NCBI RefSeq assembly: GCF_001719065.1
Contig: NZ_LWAF01000002.1
Location: 62,001-126,000, forward strand
Length of the DNA stretch: 64,000 nucleotides
Source: Fervidobacterium thailandense
GTDB taxonomy: Bacteria; Thermotogota; Thermotogae; Thermotogales; Fervidobacteriaceae
Direction: 5' to 3'
A program made the translations under genes and the position numbers. The notes beneath the pieces were generated by a model. The model saw only the letters and a program-made list of their open reading frames with translations. It ran no database searches and had not been told where the DNA came from. Below are positions 53,970 through 64,000 of this stretch, in pieces; positions within the stretch are counted from its first letter, which is position 1, and every line of letters begins with the position of its first letter.

Positions 53970-55700
53970 TTATTCTTTGTAGAGCCAGTCGATGTTCCAG
54001 GTTGTACCGCCGTAGAGACCAATTTGAACGTTCTTAATGGTGTTCCTCCATGCAAAGAGCCTCAGTGAGTTAACCGTGTAGATCAACGGTAAGTATTCAG
54101 AAGCGAGTTTCTGGAATTTTGCCCAGTAGTCTTTCACAACGTTATCGTCAAGTATTCTGACGTTTTCCCTGAATATCTTATCGATTTCCTTTTCAAAGTC
54201 AGGCACATGGTAGTACTTCGGGTCAACCCATTTTGCAACGTCCGGTGAGAAGTTCCAGAAGTGGAGCGAGCCATCAAGTGCCCAAACGTTTCTACCACCC
54301 TGTGGTTCATCTGAACCAGTCAAACCGATGATGATGGCATCCCAGTCACCGACGTTGAGCATCCTGTTAACGAGTGTGTTGAAGTCACCGGGTACGAACG
54401 TGATATCCATACCAAGCTGTTTGAGTGCAGCGGTGATAATGTTACCCATACCTTCGCGGATCGTGTTACCGGCGTTCGTTTCGATCGTGAATTTCACAGG
54501 TCTACCCTTGCTGTCGATAAGTCTTCCGTTCTTGTCCCAGCTAAAGCCACCAAGTCTTAGTTCAGCTCTTGCTTTGTTGAGGTCGTATGGATACTTCGCA
54601 ACAACCTTCTCGTTGTAGTACGGAGAAGCCATCGAAACTGGTGACCACTGCTCCACCGCAAGACCGTTGAAGAGAGTATCGATCATCTTCTTCTTGTCCA
54701 TTGCGTAAGCAACGGCTCTTCTGAAGTTCACGTTCCTGAACCATTCTCTCTTGGCTTCGTCCTTGTTGTTCCAGTTGAAGACGATGAACTGTGTACCGTA
54801 TGCTGGACCGTAGGACATAACGGTGATGTTGAATTTCTTTTCATTCTCTTTGAAGTACGCAAATTCCGTTCCTCTTGGTGAGTAGATGTCAACTTCTCCT
54901 TTTTCGAACGCAAGTTTCTGAGCATCTTGAGACGAGATGATCTTGTAGACTACTTCGTTCAAGTACGGGAGTTGCACGCCGTTCTTGTCCCTCTTCCAGT
55001 AGTGAGGGTTAGCAACAAACCTGACGTACTGGTCAGGTACGTATTCGACAGGGATGAATGGTCCAAGTCCAACAATTTCCTTCTTGTTGATGGAATCAAC
55101 GGTCCAGAATTCAGCAAATTTGCCGGCATCAACCCATTTCTTTGCAATGTGCTTCGGGAAGATGTACATACCGCCAAGGTACCTGAACGCGAGCCTGAAT
55201 GGTTCTGGGTAGTACATCCTGACCGTGTAATCGTTTATCTTGGTGGCTTTCGGAAGATGTCCGTTCGTGCTCCTGATGACGTCTTTGAACGAGCTCGGAA
55301 TATCGGGATTGGTGTATATCTCGTTAAGCGTGAATACAACGTCGTCAGCCGTGAACGGTGTTCCATCACTCCACTTAACGCCTTTTCTGAGGTACCAGAT
55401 AACTTCCATACCGCCGTCCTTCGTTAGCCTTGGACCGTCCCATCTCTCGGCTAGAGCTGGGTAGAACTTTCCATCGACACCGTGCCTTTCAATCAGCGTT
55501 CCGCCCCAGCTCATGAACATGGCGATAACGTCTGAGGAGCTGGTTTCCTTCGAAACGGTGTCGTTGACAGTCCTTGGACCACTCAGTGTTGGAATGATGA
55601 GCGTTCCGCCTTTCTTACCGGTTGCTTGGGAGCCGATGTAGTTTGCGAATATAAAAGCGACAAGGAGCAAGGAAAGAACTACCGTGAGAACCTTCCTCAT
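53970..55700 (-). CDS. ABC transporter family 5 substrate-binding protein
   Basis: This 576-residue exported protein has a signal peptide (RKVLTVVLSLLLVAFIFA) and a SBP_bac_5 domain: GGTLIIPTLSGPRTVND, FYPALAERWDG, GVKWSDGTPFTADDVVFTLNEI, and AVAYAMDKKKMIDTLF. The ligand (peptide or oligosaccharide) cannot be decided; the lack of adjacent glycosidases of the same operon leaves both open. GGGAGGTG lies upstream of the ATG. The ATPase gene ends 2 nt before it. A hairpin follows. Confidence 0.88.
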   Translation of the reverse strand: MRKVLTVVLSLLLVAFIFANYIGSQATGKKGGTLIIPTLSGPRTVNDTVSKETSSSDVIAMFMSWGGTLIERHGVDGKFYPALAERWDGPRLTKDGGMEVIWYLRKGVKWSDGTPFTADDVVFTLNEIYTNPDIPSSFKDVIRSTNGHLPKATKINDYTVRMYYPEPFRLAFRYLGGMYIFPKHIAKKWVDAGKFAEFWTVDSINKKEIVGLGPFIPVEYVPDQYVRFVANPHYWKRDKNGVQLPYLNEVVYKIISSQDAQKLAFEKGEVDIYSPRGTEFAYFKENEKKFNITVMSYGPAYGTQFIVFNWNNKDEAKREWFRNVNFRRAVAYAMDKKKMIDTLFNGLAVEQWSPVSMASPYYNEKVVAKYPYDLNKARAELRLGGFSWDKNGRLIDSKGRPVKFTIETNAGNTIREGMGNIITAALKQLGMDITFVPGDFNTLVNRMLNVGDWDAIIIGLTGSDEPQGGRNVWALDGSLHFWNFSPDVAKWVDPKYYHVPDFEKEIDKIFRENVRILDDNVVKDYWAKFQKLASEYLPLIYTVNSLRLFAWRNTIKNVQIGLYGGTTWNIDWLYKE

Positions 55701-55702
55701 AC

Positions 55703-56743
55703 CTACACCTCCCTTTTATCTACCAGGTGACACGCTACCTGGTGGTTTGGAGAAACGAATTTCATCTGAGGATATTCCTTATCGCAAATATCCATCTTGA
55801 ACGGACACCTTGGATGAAAGAAACAACCACTCGGCCTGGCAATTGGACTTGGCACGTTTCCGGTGAGTATCAACCTGCTCCTCTTCTTTTCAATTGCTGG
55901 ATCCGGTATCGGTGAAGCCGAAAGGAGCGCCTTGGTGTACGGGTGGATCGGGTTGTCGAATACCTCGTTGACTTCTCCCATTTCCACGATCCTTCCAAGG
56001 TACATAATTGCGACGTGATGACTGATGAACCTGACAAGTGCAAGGTTGTGCGAGATGAAGATGTACGTAAGTCCCAGTTCTTCTTGGAACTTCAAAAACA
56101 GGTTCACAATCTGGGCCTGAACTGAAACGTCGAGTGCGGAGGTTGGTTCGTCGAGGAACAGTATCTCCGGATTTACGCTCAGTGCACGCGCAATCGCTAT
56201 TCTCTGCTTCTGGCCACCACTGAATTGGTGTGGATAGCGATCCATGTGGTACGGTTTCATACCGACCATCCTGAGTAGCTCGATAGCCCGTTCGTTAGCC
56301 TCCTGCTGGTCTTTGACTATCTTATGGAAAAGCATCGGTTCGGTGAGAATCTGGCCAACAGTCATCCTCGGGTTTAGTGAACCGATCGGGTTTTGGAAGA
56401 CGATCTGCATTTTCCTTCTGAACGGTAGCAGTTCTTCACGTGAGAGTCTTGAGATGTCCGTACCAAGTATCTCTATCACACCGTCTGTTGGATCGATAAG
56501 TCTGAGCATTGTCCTTGCCGTCGTCGTCTTGCCACATCCCGATTCTCCAACGAGTGCGAAGGTTTCCCCTCTGCGTACTTCGAACGAAATATCGTCAACT
56601 GCTTTAACATCACCGACGTGTTTTTTGATGAGGAAACCCTTGTAAATCGGGAAGTACTTCTTCAAATTCTTGACTCTGATAACAACGTCGTTTTGAACGT
56701 TCGTCTCTTTCGTTGCCGTTGCCGCGTTTATTTTATCGCTCAT
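55703..56743 (-). CDS. ABC transporter ATPase (OppF/DppF type)
   Basis: This 346-residue ATPase has Walker A GESGCGKTTTAR, Q-loop VFQNP, the signature FSGGQKQRIAIARAL, Walker B ILFLDEPTSALD and the switch His in ISHNLALV. The C-terminal extension has the cysteine motif SGCFFHPRCPFKMDICDKE. It overlaps the upstream DppD-type gene by 4 nt and precedes the binding-protein gene. Confidence 0.93.
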   Translation of the reverse strand: MSDKINAATATKETNVQNDVVIRVKNLKKYFPIYKGFLIKKHVGDVKAVDDISFEVRRGETFALVGESGCGKTTTARTMLRLIDPTDGVIEILGTDISRLSREELLPFRRKMQIVFQNPIGSLNPRMTVGQILTEPMLFHKIVKDQQEANERAIELLRMVGMKPYHMDRYPHQFSGGQKQRIAIARALSVNPEILFLDEPTSALDVSVQAQIVNLFLKFQEELGLTYIFISHNLALVRFISHHVAIMYLGRIVEMGEVNEVFDNPIHPYTKALLSASPIPDPAIEKKRSRLILTGNVPSPIARPSGCFFHPRCPFKMDICDKEYPQMKFVSPNHQVACHLVDKREV

Positions 56744-57732
56744 TTCTTATCCCCTCCAAGTACCGGATTAAAGCACCTCACGTAGTGGTTCGGTTCTAAC
56801 TCCTCGAACGGGGGTAATTCCTTCGAGCACTTGTCCAGCCTCCTTGGACACCTCGGTGCAAACGGACACACATCTGGAACATCGATCATCCTCGGAGGTT
56901 GTCCAGGGATCGATTCGAGTCTCTCCTGCTTGATGTCTACCCTCGGTATTGACTTGAGAAGCATGTGCGTGTACGGGTGCATCGGCTTGTGGAAGACATC
57001 CTCGGCCGGTGCCAACTCCATCTGACGTCCTCCGTACATGACCATTACCCTGTCGGCCATAGCGGAGATGACACCGAGGTCGTGCGTGATGAAGATCGTA
57101 CCGGTTTTCAATTCGCGTTGGAGTTCCTTCATCAGCTCGAGTACCTGTGCCTGTATCGTAACATCGAGTGCCGTCGTTGGCTCGTCCGCAATCAACACTT
57201 TCGGGTTACACGAGAGTGCGATAGCGATGACAACCCTCTGTTTCATACCGCCGCTGAATTCGAACGGGTAGGAGTTCATCCTCTTCTCCGGTTCCGGGAT
57301 TTGAACTTTCTTAAGCATCTCCACGGCGAGCTTCCACGCAGTTGCACGGTCAACGTCTTGATGTTGCATGATCGTTTCCATCAGCTGGTCACCAATCGTG
57401 TACAACGGGTTGAGTGAGGTCAGCGGGTCCTGGAAGATCATCGATATCTCTTTTCCTCTAATGTGAGTCATTTCATCTTCGTCGAGCTTTAGAATATCTT
57501 CCTCTTTTCCACGCCCCCTGTAGATAATCTGGCCGGAGACGATCTTACCGGGGTAGTGGATAAGTCTCATGATGCTTCGAACCGTGATACTTTTTCCGGA
57601 GCCGGTTTCACCGACGATGCCAAGTACCTCGTTTTCCGAAAGTTCGAACGATACGTCGTTAACTGCTTTTAACACACCTTCCTCAAGATAAAAATAGGTG
57701 CTTAAGTTACGAACACTGAGTAACGAAGCCAA
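56740..57732 (-). CDS. ABC transporter ATPase (OppD/DppD type)
   Basis: This ATPase of about 330 residues has Walker A GETGSGKSITVR, Q-loop IFQDPLTSLNP, the signature FSGGMKQRVVIAIAL, Walker B VLIADEPTTALD and FITHDLGV. The C-terminal cysteine motif is VCPFAPRCPRRLDKCSKE. TTG 57732 was chosen because GAGGAGGAG is 8 nt upstream; a GTG three codons earlier directly abuts that element. It is the first gene of the five-gene operon, behind a good promoter at 57798-57827. Confidence 0.92.
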   Translation of the reverse strand: MASLLSVRNLSTYFYLEEGVLKAVNDVSFELSENEVLGIVGETGSGKSITVRSIMRLIHYPGKIVSGQIIYRGRGKEEDILKLDEDEMTHIRGKEISMIFQDPLTSLNPLYTIGDQLMETIMQHQDVDRATAWKLAVEMLKKVQIPEPEKRMNSYPFEFSGGMKQRVVIAIALSCNPKVLIADEPTTALDVTIQAQVLELMKELQRELKTGTIFITHDLGVISAMADRVMVMYGGRQMELAPAEDVFHKPMHPYTHMLLKSIPRVDIKQERLESIPGQPPRMIDVPDVCPFAPRCPRRLDKCSKELPPFEELEPNHYVRCFNPVLGGDKK

Positions 57733-57797
57733 CGAAATCACTCCTCCTCAAGCGTTTGTGTGAATTTAATTCCGTGTTTATTTCAGGACTATTGCTT

Positions 57798-57827
57798 ATT
57801 ATACCATAATGTTAAACTACGTTTCAA
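57798..57827 (-). promoter_or_regulatory. Promoter of the second ABC operon
   Basis: On the minus strand TTGAAA (57827-57822) and a perfect TATAAT (57803-57798) are separated by 18 bp, about 65 nt upstream of the first ATPase gene. Confidence 0.65.
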
Positions 57828-57869
57828 CACCAAATTTCGCCGATTTTCCGGTTCCCAAAAATCCAAAGT

Positions 57870-58625
57870 TTATTCTTTTGCCCCCTTTGAACTCAGGAGT
57901 AACTTAATGATTAGGGATACTTTCGAAATCATCTCTTCCTTGAGTGTTCCAATGTTTCCGTAGCTCGAGAGTATCTCTTCTTCAAAAATGGGGACTCTGA
58001 AGCTTCCACCTTCGGTTCTCACTTCAAAAAAGTCGACCGTTGCACCCACACTCTCGGTTCCGGTGTCAAAAACGAGCCTGTCCTGCGTCAAACCGACCGA
58101 AACTATGCGCGAAATCGGGCACACGTGATAACCAACAACCTCGTAAGTTTTATTCCTGATGTGCAGTAAGTACTCCCGGACAACGAGATTTCCTCCCTCG
58201 GTATACAACACAACAAGGTACGTTGGAAAGAAATAGCGTGGAACCCCTTTTTCCGTCTTTACATAGTACTCACCGCTCATCCATGGGCGGAACGATAGAA
58301 ACGTGCCCAACACGGAGCTTCCCGTACGTTTAACTTCCGTGAGAATCTGCTCCACCACATCCTGAAGGTTCGAGTTGTAGACTTTCGATGAAGTGAACCT
58401 TATAAAGTAAAGTAGCGTTTCAAGAGTACCCAACGATAAGAACACAACCCCTATGAACGTCTTGAGCCAATCGAAGACAAAAGCGTAATCGGCCAGGAAC
58501 TTGAAGTACGAAACGTAAGTGCCGAGTGGTAAGACTAGAAAGACAATACCCACCAACACTTGAGTAACTCCGGAAAATGGAAATCCTCTGAAAAACCACC
58601 TGTCGCTGGAGCGATACACCGCCAA
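57870..58625 (-). CDS. Hypothetical membrane protein
   Basis: I do not recognise this 251-residue protein. Two hydrophobic segments lie near the N-terminus (VTQVLVGIVFLVLPLGTYV, about residues 20-38, and LKTFIGVVFLSLGTLETLLYF, about 54-74), followed by a soluble C-terminal part of about 170 residues with mixed strands (YYVKTEKGVPRYFFPTYLVV, EGGNLVVREYLLHI). It resembles small envelope proteins with a cytoplasmic PH-like domain, but that is a guess. The start is TTG at 58625 with AAGGGGGAG upstream. The gene follows xseB by 16 nt and is probably in the same transcript. Confidence 0.65.
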   Translation of the reverse strand: MAVYRSSDRWFFRGFPFSGVTQVLVGIVFLVLPLGTYVSYFKFLADYAFVFDWLKTFIGVVFLSLGTLETLLYFIRFTSSKVYNSNLQDVVEQILTEVKRTGSSVLGTFLSFRPWMSGEYYVKTEKGVPRYFFPTYLVVLYTEGGNLVVREYLLHIRNKTYEVVGYHVCPISRIVSVGLTQDRLVFDTGTESVGATVDFFEVRTEGGSFRVPIFEEEILSSYGNIGTLKEEMISKVSLIIKLLLSSKGAKE

Positions 58626-58641
58626 ACGAAAACTCCCCCTT

Positions 58642-58893
58642 TCAACCCATCCGATTTATGAATTCTTCGTACATCCTATCAATTTCCTCTTTCTGTTTCC
58701 TCACGTTGGCCAGCTTCTCACGCGCCTTCATCAGTAGCATGATGGCCTTAGAATAAAGTTCTATCTGCTCCTCGATGTCCAGTTCAGCACTCAAAAACGC
58801 CGATTTGATGGTCTCTATAGATTCCATCAGTTCTTTGAAGCTCAGTTTCTCCACTTCCTCCGACGTCAAGCTCTTTATCTTTTCAAGATCCAT
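58642..58893 (-). CDS. xseB: Exodeoxyribonuclease VII small subunit
   Basis: This 83-residue helical protein fits XseB: LSFKELMESIETIKSAF in the first helix and AELDIEEQIELYSKAIMLL in the second, the normal two-helix hairpin. XseB packs along the XseA large subunit, which degrades single-stranded DNA. No xseA gene is adjacent, so the large subunit must be elsewhere. GGGGAGGTC lies upstream of the ATG. It is 22 nt downstream of comF. Confidence 0.82.
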   Translation of the reverse strand: MDLEKIKSLTSEEVEKLSFKELMESIETIKSAFLSAELDIEEQIELYSKAIMLLMKAREKLANVRKQKEEIDRMYEEFINRMG

Positions 58894-58915
58894 CCTTTAC
58901 AGACCTCCCCGAACT

Positions 58916-59680
58916 CTAAACTTTGACTGCAACGACCATCAGAACGAATTTTGTCCTTGGGAAGTTACGCCTGAGGACTTTTAGACATTCGTTCATCGTG
59001 CTTCCTGTTGTGAGTACGTCATCTATCAGTAGGACAACTTTCGAATCTAACATCCGAGATATCCCGGAGATTTCACGCTTTTTCAAATCGTATTTTCCTC
59101 GCACCGCTTCCTTTCTGTTGGTTGCAACCAGCTGGTCCGTCTCACGAATGGTCCTGAGGAGTTCCAGGACTTGCTTTTCCACCAGCTTGGAAAGTTCTTT
59201 AGCAACAAGCCTCATGTGATCGAATCCGCGTTTCTTCTTCGACGTCTTGGTTGACGGAACGTAGGTAACGAAATCAAACTCGATTCCGTGGCCCCGAACC
59301 GTTTCAAATAGGAGCTTCGCAAGCACCTTCGAAAGTCCTGGGTGCAGCCGGAACTTATATGCCAGGATGAGCTCCCTGAGTTTCTCTTCGTAGGTACCGT
59401 AAAAGAAAACTTCCGTATCGTTCAACTTGTAAGGTACCTCGGAACGGAGGCGGAATATTTCTTCCAAGCAATTTTCACAAACCCTGAGTTCTCCGTTCAG
59501 TTCTTCTTCAATCGGTCGACCACAGATAAGACATTCGCACGTTACAAACAGAGTCAGCAGCGTGTTCAAAAATGTTTTGGTAACACCAACTGCGCGGCCC
59601 ATGGGTTTGATAAAGCTCAAACACCTTCGTACGATTCCACCATCAAAAAACGGTGTTCGAATTCTCCTGAATACTTCCAT
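58916..59680 (-). CDS. comF: ComF-family phosphoribosyltransferase-like protein
   Basis: This 254-residue protein has the ComF layout. A cysteine-rich zinc site (CECLICGRPI then CENCLEE) lies near residues 50-80, and the phosphoribosyltransferase PRPP motif VLLIDDVLTTGSTMNE lies near residue 220. FDFVTYVPSTKTSKKKRGFDHMRLVAKEL is the family's middle block (here cited only by its RGFDH core). ComF links to DNA uptake in competent bacteria. ATG 59680 overlaps the stop of the upstream gene as TGATG. Confidence 0.87.
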   Translation of the reverse strand: MEVFRRIRTPFFDGGIVRRCLSFIKPMGRAVGVTKTFLNTLLTLFVTCECLICGRPIEEELNGELRVCENCLEEIFRLRSEVPYKLNDTEVFFYGTYEEKLRELILAYKFRLHPGLSKVLAKLLFETVRGHGIEFDFVTYVPSTKTSKKKRGFDHMRLVAKELSKLVEKQVLELLRTIRETDQLVATNRKEAVRGKYDLKKREISGISRMLDSKVVLLIDDVLTTGSTMNECLKVLRRNFPRTKFVLMVVAVKV

Positions 59681-60750
59681 CAAATACTTCCATCATCCTT
59701 TCCAGCACCCAGTTGGTTGCCAACTTGTTCGTCCAGAGATCCGGAGAACTTCCTGCCTATCCTCGTGAACCTCCAAATGAAGATCGTCCCCAGGAAGACT
59801 ACGAGGTAGTAAGTTACGAGTCTGAAGACCAGTATACCGCTCATAGCTGCTTTAGAACCGTAAAGTTTTGAAAACACAAGCTGGTAAAAACCTTCGATGC
59901 CGCCACTCGAACCCGGTGTCGGGACGTAGTAAACCACACTGTTTAGCATCGTGACGATACCCCAGAAAGTGAAGAGTGGAACTTGTGCATGTGATACACT
60001 CTCCAGTGCGTATTTCAGTTGGTAAGCCACGATCGCGGAACCAACCAAGCCAATCAAAAAATCCAAGATAACGGCCCAAAACGCCTTGGAAAAGAGGTAC
60101 TTCGTAGAACTGGACATCTTGCCGATCCACTCCAATATTGCACGCTCACGATCTCGGAGCTTTTGCGATTTTGTCACCTTCTGAACGAATCGGAGAACAC
60201 CGTACAACCACGTCTTGTTCAAAAAGACGAGTAAACCGAGTAGTGTGATGAGCACCGATATACCAAAACCGACAAGAACGACCGTCAAACCAACCGTTCC
60301 TTTCAGTATCGAAAGGACACGCTTTATGAACAGGATATCCACGAAGAAAACTATGGACACACCGATGAACATTCGGCTGATTGATACATTCGTTGCATCG
60401 TAGGCCTTCACACCTAACCGCGTCAGGTGGTATATCTGGAACGGTTGACCACCTATCGACATGGGAGTGACAAAGGAAAAGTAGACCGTGTAGAACACGT
60501 TTTCAAGGCAATCGAGGAACCGTACCCTGTATCCAAGTCCAATGAGAATAAAGTGGAGTCTCAAGGCATGAAGTAGGTAATCGATAACCAACAACACCAG
60601 CAGGTTGAGGATCGCGTACTTTGGAAACAACTTGAGCGCGGAAATCAAATCTTGCTTTGCACTTATTATACCGATAATGGTCACTATCGAAAACCCGATC
60701 AGTACCGATATCAGAATGTTTAAGAGTATCTTCTTGAGGTTCAAACACAT
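59680..60750 (-). CDS. UPF0104/LPG-synthase-type integral membrane protein
   Basis: This 356-residue protein has about eight hydrophobic segments and the pattern of the lysylphosphatidylglycerol synthase transmembrane family (TIGR00374): YFSFVTPMSIGGQPFQIYHL near residue 90 and the VVYYVPTPGSSGGIEGFYQLVF block near residue 272. Stand-alone members lack the aminoacyl transferase domain and are thought to flip lipids, but the substrate is unknown. AAAGGAGT lies upstream of the ATG. It overlaps comF by 1 nt at TGATG. Confidence 0.85.
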   Translation of the reverse strand: MCLNLKKILLNILISVLIGFSIVTIIGIISAKQDLISALKLFPKYAILNLLVLLVIDYLLHALRLHFILIGLGYRVRFLDCLENVFYTVYFSFVTPMSIGGQPFQIYHLTRLGVKAYDATNVSISRMFIGVSIVFFVDILFIKRVLSILKGTVGLTVVLVGFGISVLITLLGLLVFLNKTWLYGVLRFVQKVTKSQKLRDRERAILEWIGKMSSSTKYLFSKAFWAVILDFLIGLVGSAIVAYQLKYALESVSHAQVPLFTFWGIVTMLNSVVYYVPTPGSSGGIEGFYQLVFSKLYGSKAAMSGILVFRLVTYYLVVFLGTIFIWRFTRIGRKFSGSLDEQVGNQLGAGKDDGSI

Positions 60751-60789
60751 CCACTCCTTTTAATTCTTCGGATTAGGTTCTCAGGCGCT

Positions 60790-63529
<2,740 letters not shown>

Positions 63530-63566
63530 TCACCTCTTACGCCAACCCCGCCGTTCTCTTAATTCT

Positions 63567-64000
63567 TCACTTCTTTGAGCGCTTTCGCTTCTTCTTACCC
63601 TTCTTATCCCCACCTTCGACTTTGCGTTCACTTGAGCGCCTTTCGGAAACGTTTTCCAGTTCCTCCGGAGTGGTATTGATCAGTCCCAACCCTCTTTCCT
63701 TGAGCTCGTCTTCACCGGCTATTTCGAAATCGATCTCCATACGTATCTTATCGGCGCGCGTAACTTTGGCGTACAAAAGATCACCGATTTTGAAAACCTT
63801 TCCCGTCCTGGAGCCGATTAGCCTTGCACCGACTTCGTCGTAATAGTAATAATCATCGAGTGTGGAGACGTGGATGAGTCCGGAAATGTATTTCTCGGGT
63901 ATCTCCACGAACATACCGAACTTCGTTACTGATGTGACAACCACTCTGAAAACTTCACCGATGTGCCTGGATATGTAATCTATCTTCTTCAGTGCTTCGT
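63567..64000 (-). CDS. rnr: Ribonuclease R, C-terminal fragment
   Basis: The frame is open to the window edge, so the 5' part (cold-shock and RNB nuclease domains) lies outside. The visible 144 codons contain an S1 RNA-binding domain: EALKKIDYISRHIGEVF, VTKFGMFVEIPEKYISGLIHV, STLDDYYYYDE and KVTRADKIRMEIDFEI. This arrangement is typical of RNase R, including the DDYY motif. The C-terminal tail ends in a lysine/arginine-rich cluster (KKGKKKRKRSKK), also common in RNase R. A GTG inside the S1 domain is not the real start. It lies 43 nt ahead of ligA and is likely co-transcribed. Confidence 0.88.
   Translation of the reverse strand, partial: EALKKIDYISRHIGEVFRVVVTSVTKFGMFVEIPEKYISGLIHVSTLDDYYYYDEVGARLIGSRTGKVFKIGDLLYAKVTRADKIRMEIDFEIAGEDELKERGLGLINTTPEELENVSERRSSERKVEGGDKKGKKKRKRSKK

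Overview
The window reads as one contiguous chromosomal segment of a thermophilic Thermotogota bacterium. The best match is Fervidobacterium or a close relative. The assignment rests on recognised gene families, not on a database search. Supporting features are a Thermotoga-type short DnaE of about 845 residues, a peroxiredoxin-nitroreductase fusion like the one known from Thermotoga, an EF-P tip of the Thermotoga type, several Dpp/Opp-type ABC systems next to glycosidases, a GH5 endoglucanase resembling Fervidobacterium Cel5A, and DisA. Genes are tightly packed, often overlap by 1-17 nt, and many start with GTG or TTG. I see no insertion sequence, prophage, CRISPR array, rRNA or tRNA.

Region 1 (1-13.6 kb) is redox and ferredoxin metabolism. 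It holds the tail of a hybrid-cluster protein gene, a dihydrolipoamide dehydrogenase, a glycerate 2-kinase, and a stand-alone [FeFe]-hydrogenase divergent from an iorA-iorB-korA-korB-(Prx-nitroreductase) operon. The 2-oxoacid oxidoreductases reduce ferredoxin and the hydrogenase can discharge reductant as H2. Next comes a TPP riboswitch with a terminator and a visible antiterminator, controlling an orphan thiamine-binding protein, then an orphan family-3 solute-binding protein.

Region 2 (13.6-19.5 kb): a SDR reductase and a thiolase (minus strand), glyA with a DUF1015 gene (plus), and disA (minus). Region 3 (19.6-31.8 kb) is a 14-gene same-direction run: glucokinase, Skp-like protein, LptB, a DUF2344 protein, a receiver protein overlapping a PP2C phosphatase, EF-P, Asp23, NusB, a pilin-like protein with a non-standard start, FolP, RsuA, DnaE and an FGGY kinase.

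Region 4 (31.9-40.7 kb): murD, a GH13 enzyme and eno (minus), a Y-family polymerase (plus), and a 1131-residue exported protein with six FN3-like repeats and a seven-repeat propeller (minus). Region 5 (41-51 kb) is a plant-polysaccharide locus: a five-gene Dpp-type ABC transporter, GH130, an archaeal-type GH1, a LacI-family regulator and a lipoprotein GH5.

Region 6 (51.1-57.8 kb, minus) is a second complete Dpp-type ABC operon. One permease carries an unusual extra domain of roughly 240 residues. Region 7 (57.9-64 kb, minus) is housekeeping: a membrane protein, XseB, ComF, an UPF0104/LPG-synthase-type membrane protein, IspD, LigA and the C-terminus of RNase R.

I did not find a clearly new multi-gene system. 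The most unusual points are the IorA ferredoxin domain lacking two cysteine ligands, the FN3-propeller protein, the enlarged permease, the pilin-like gene without a normal start codon, and the archaeal-type GH1 locus.
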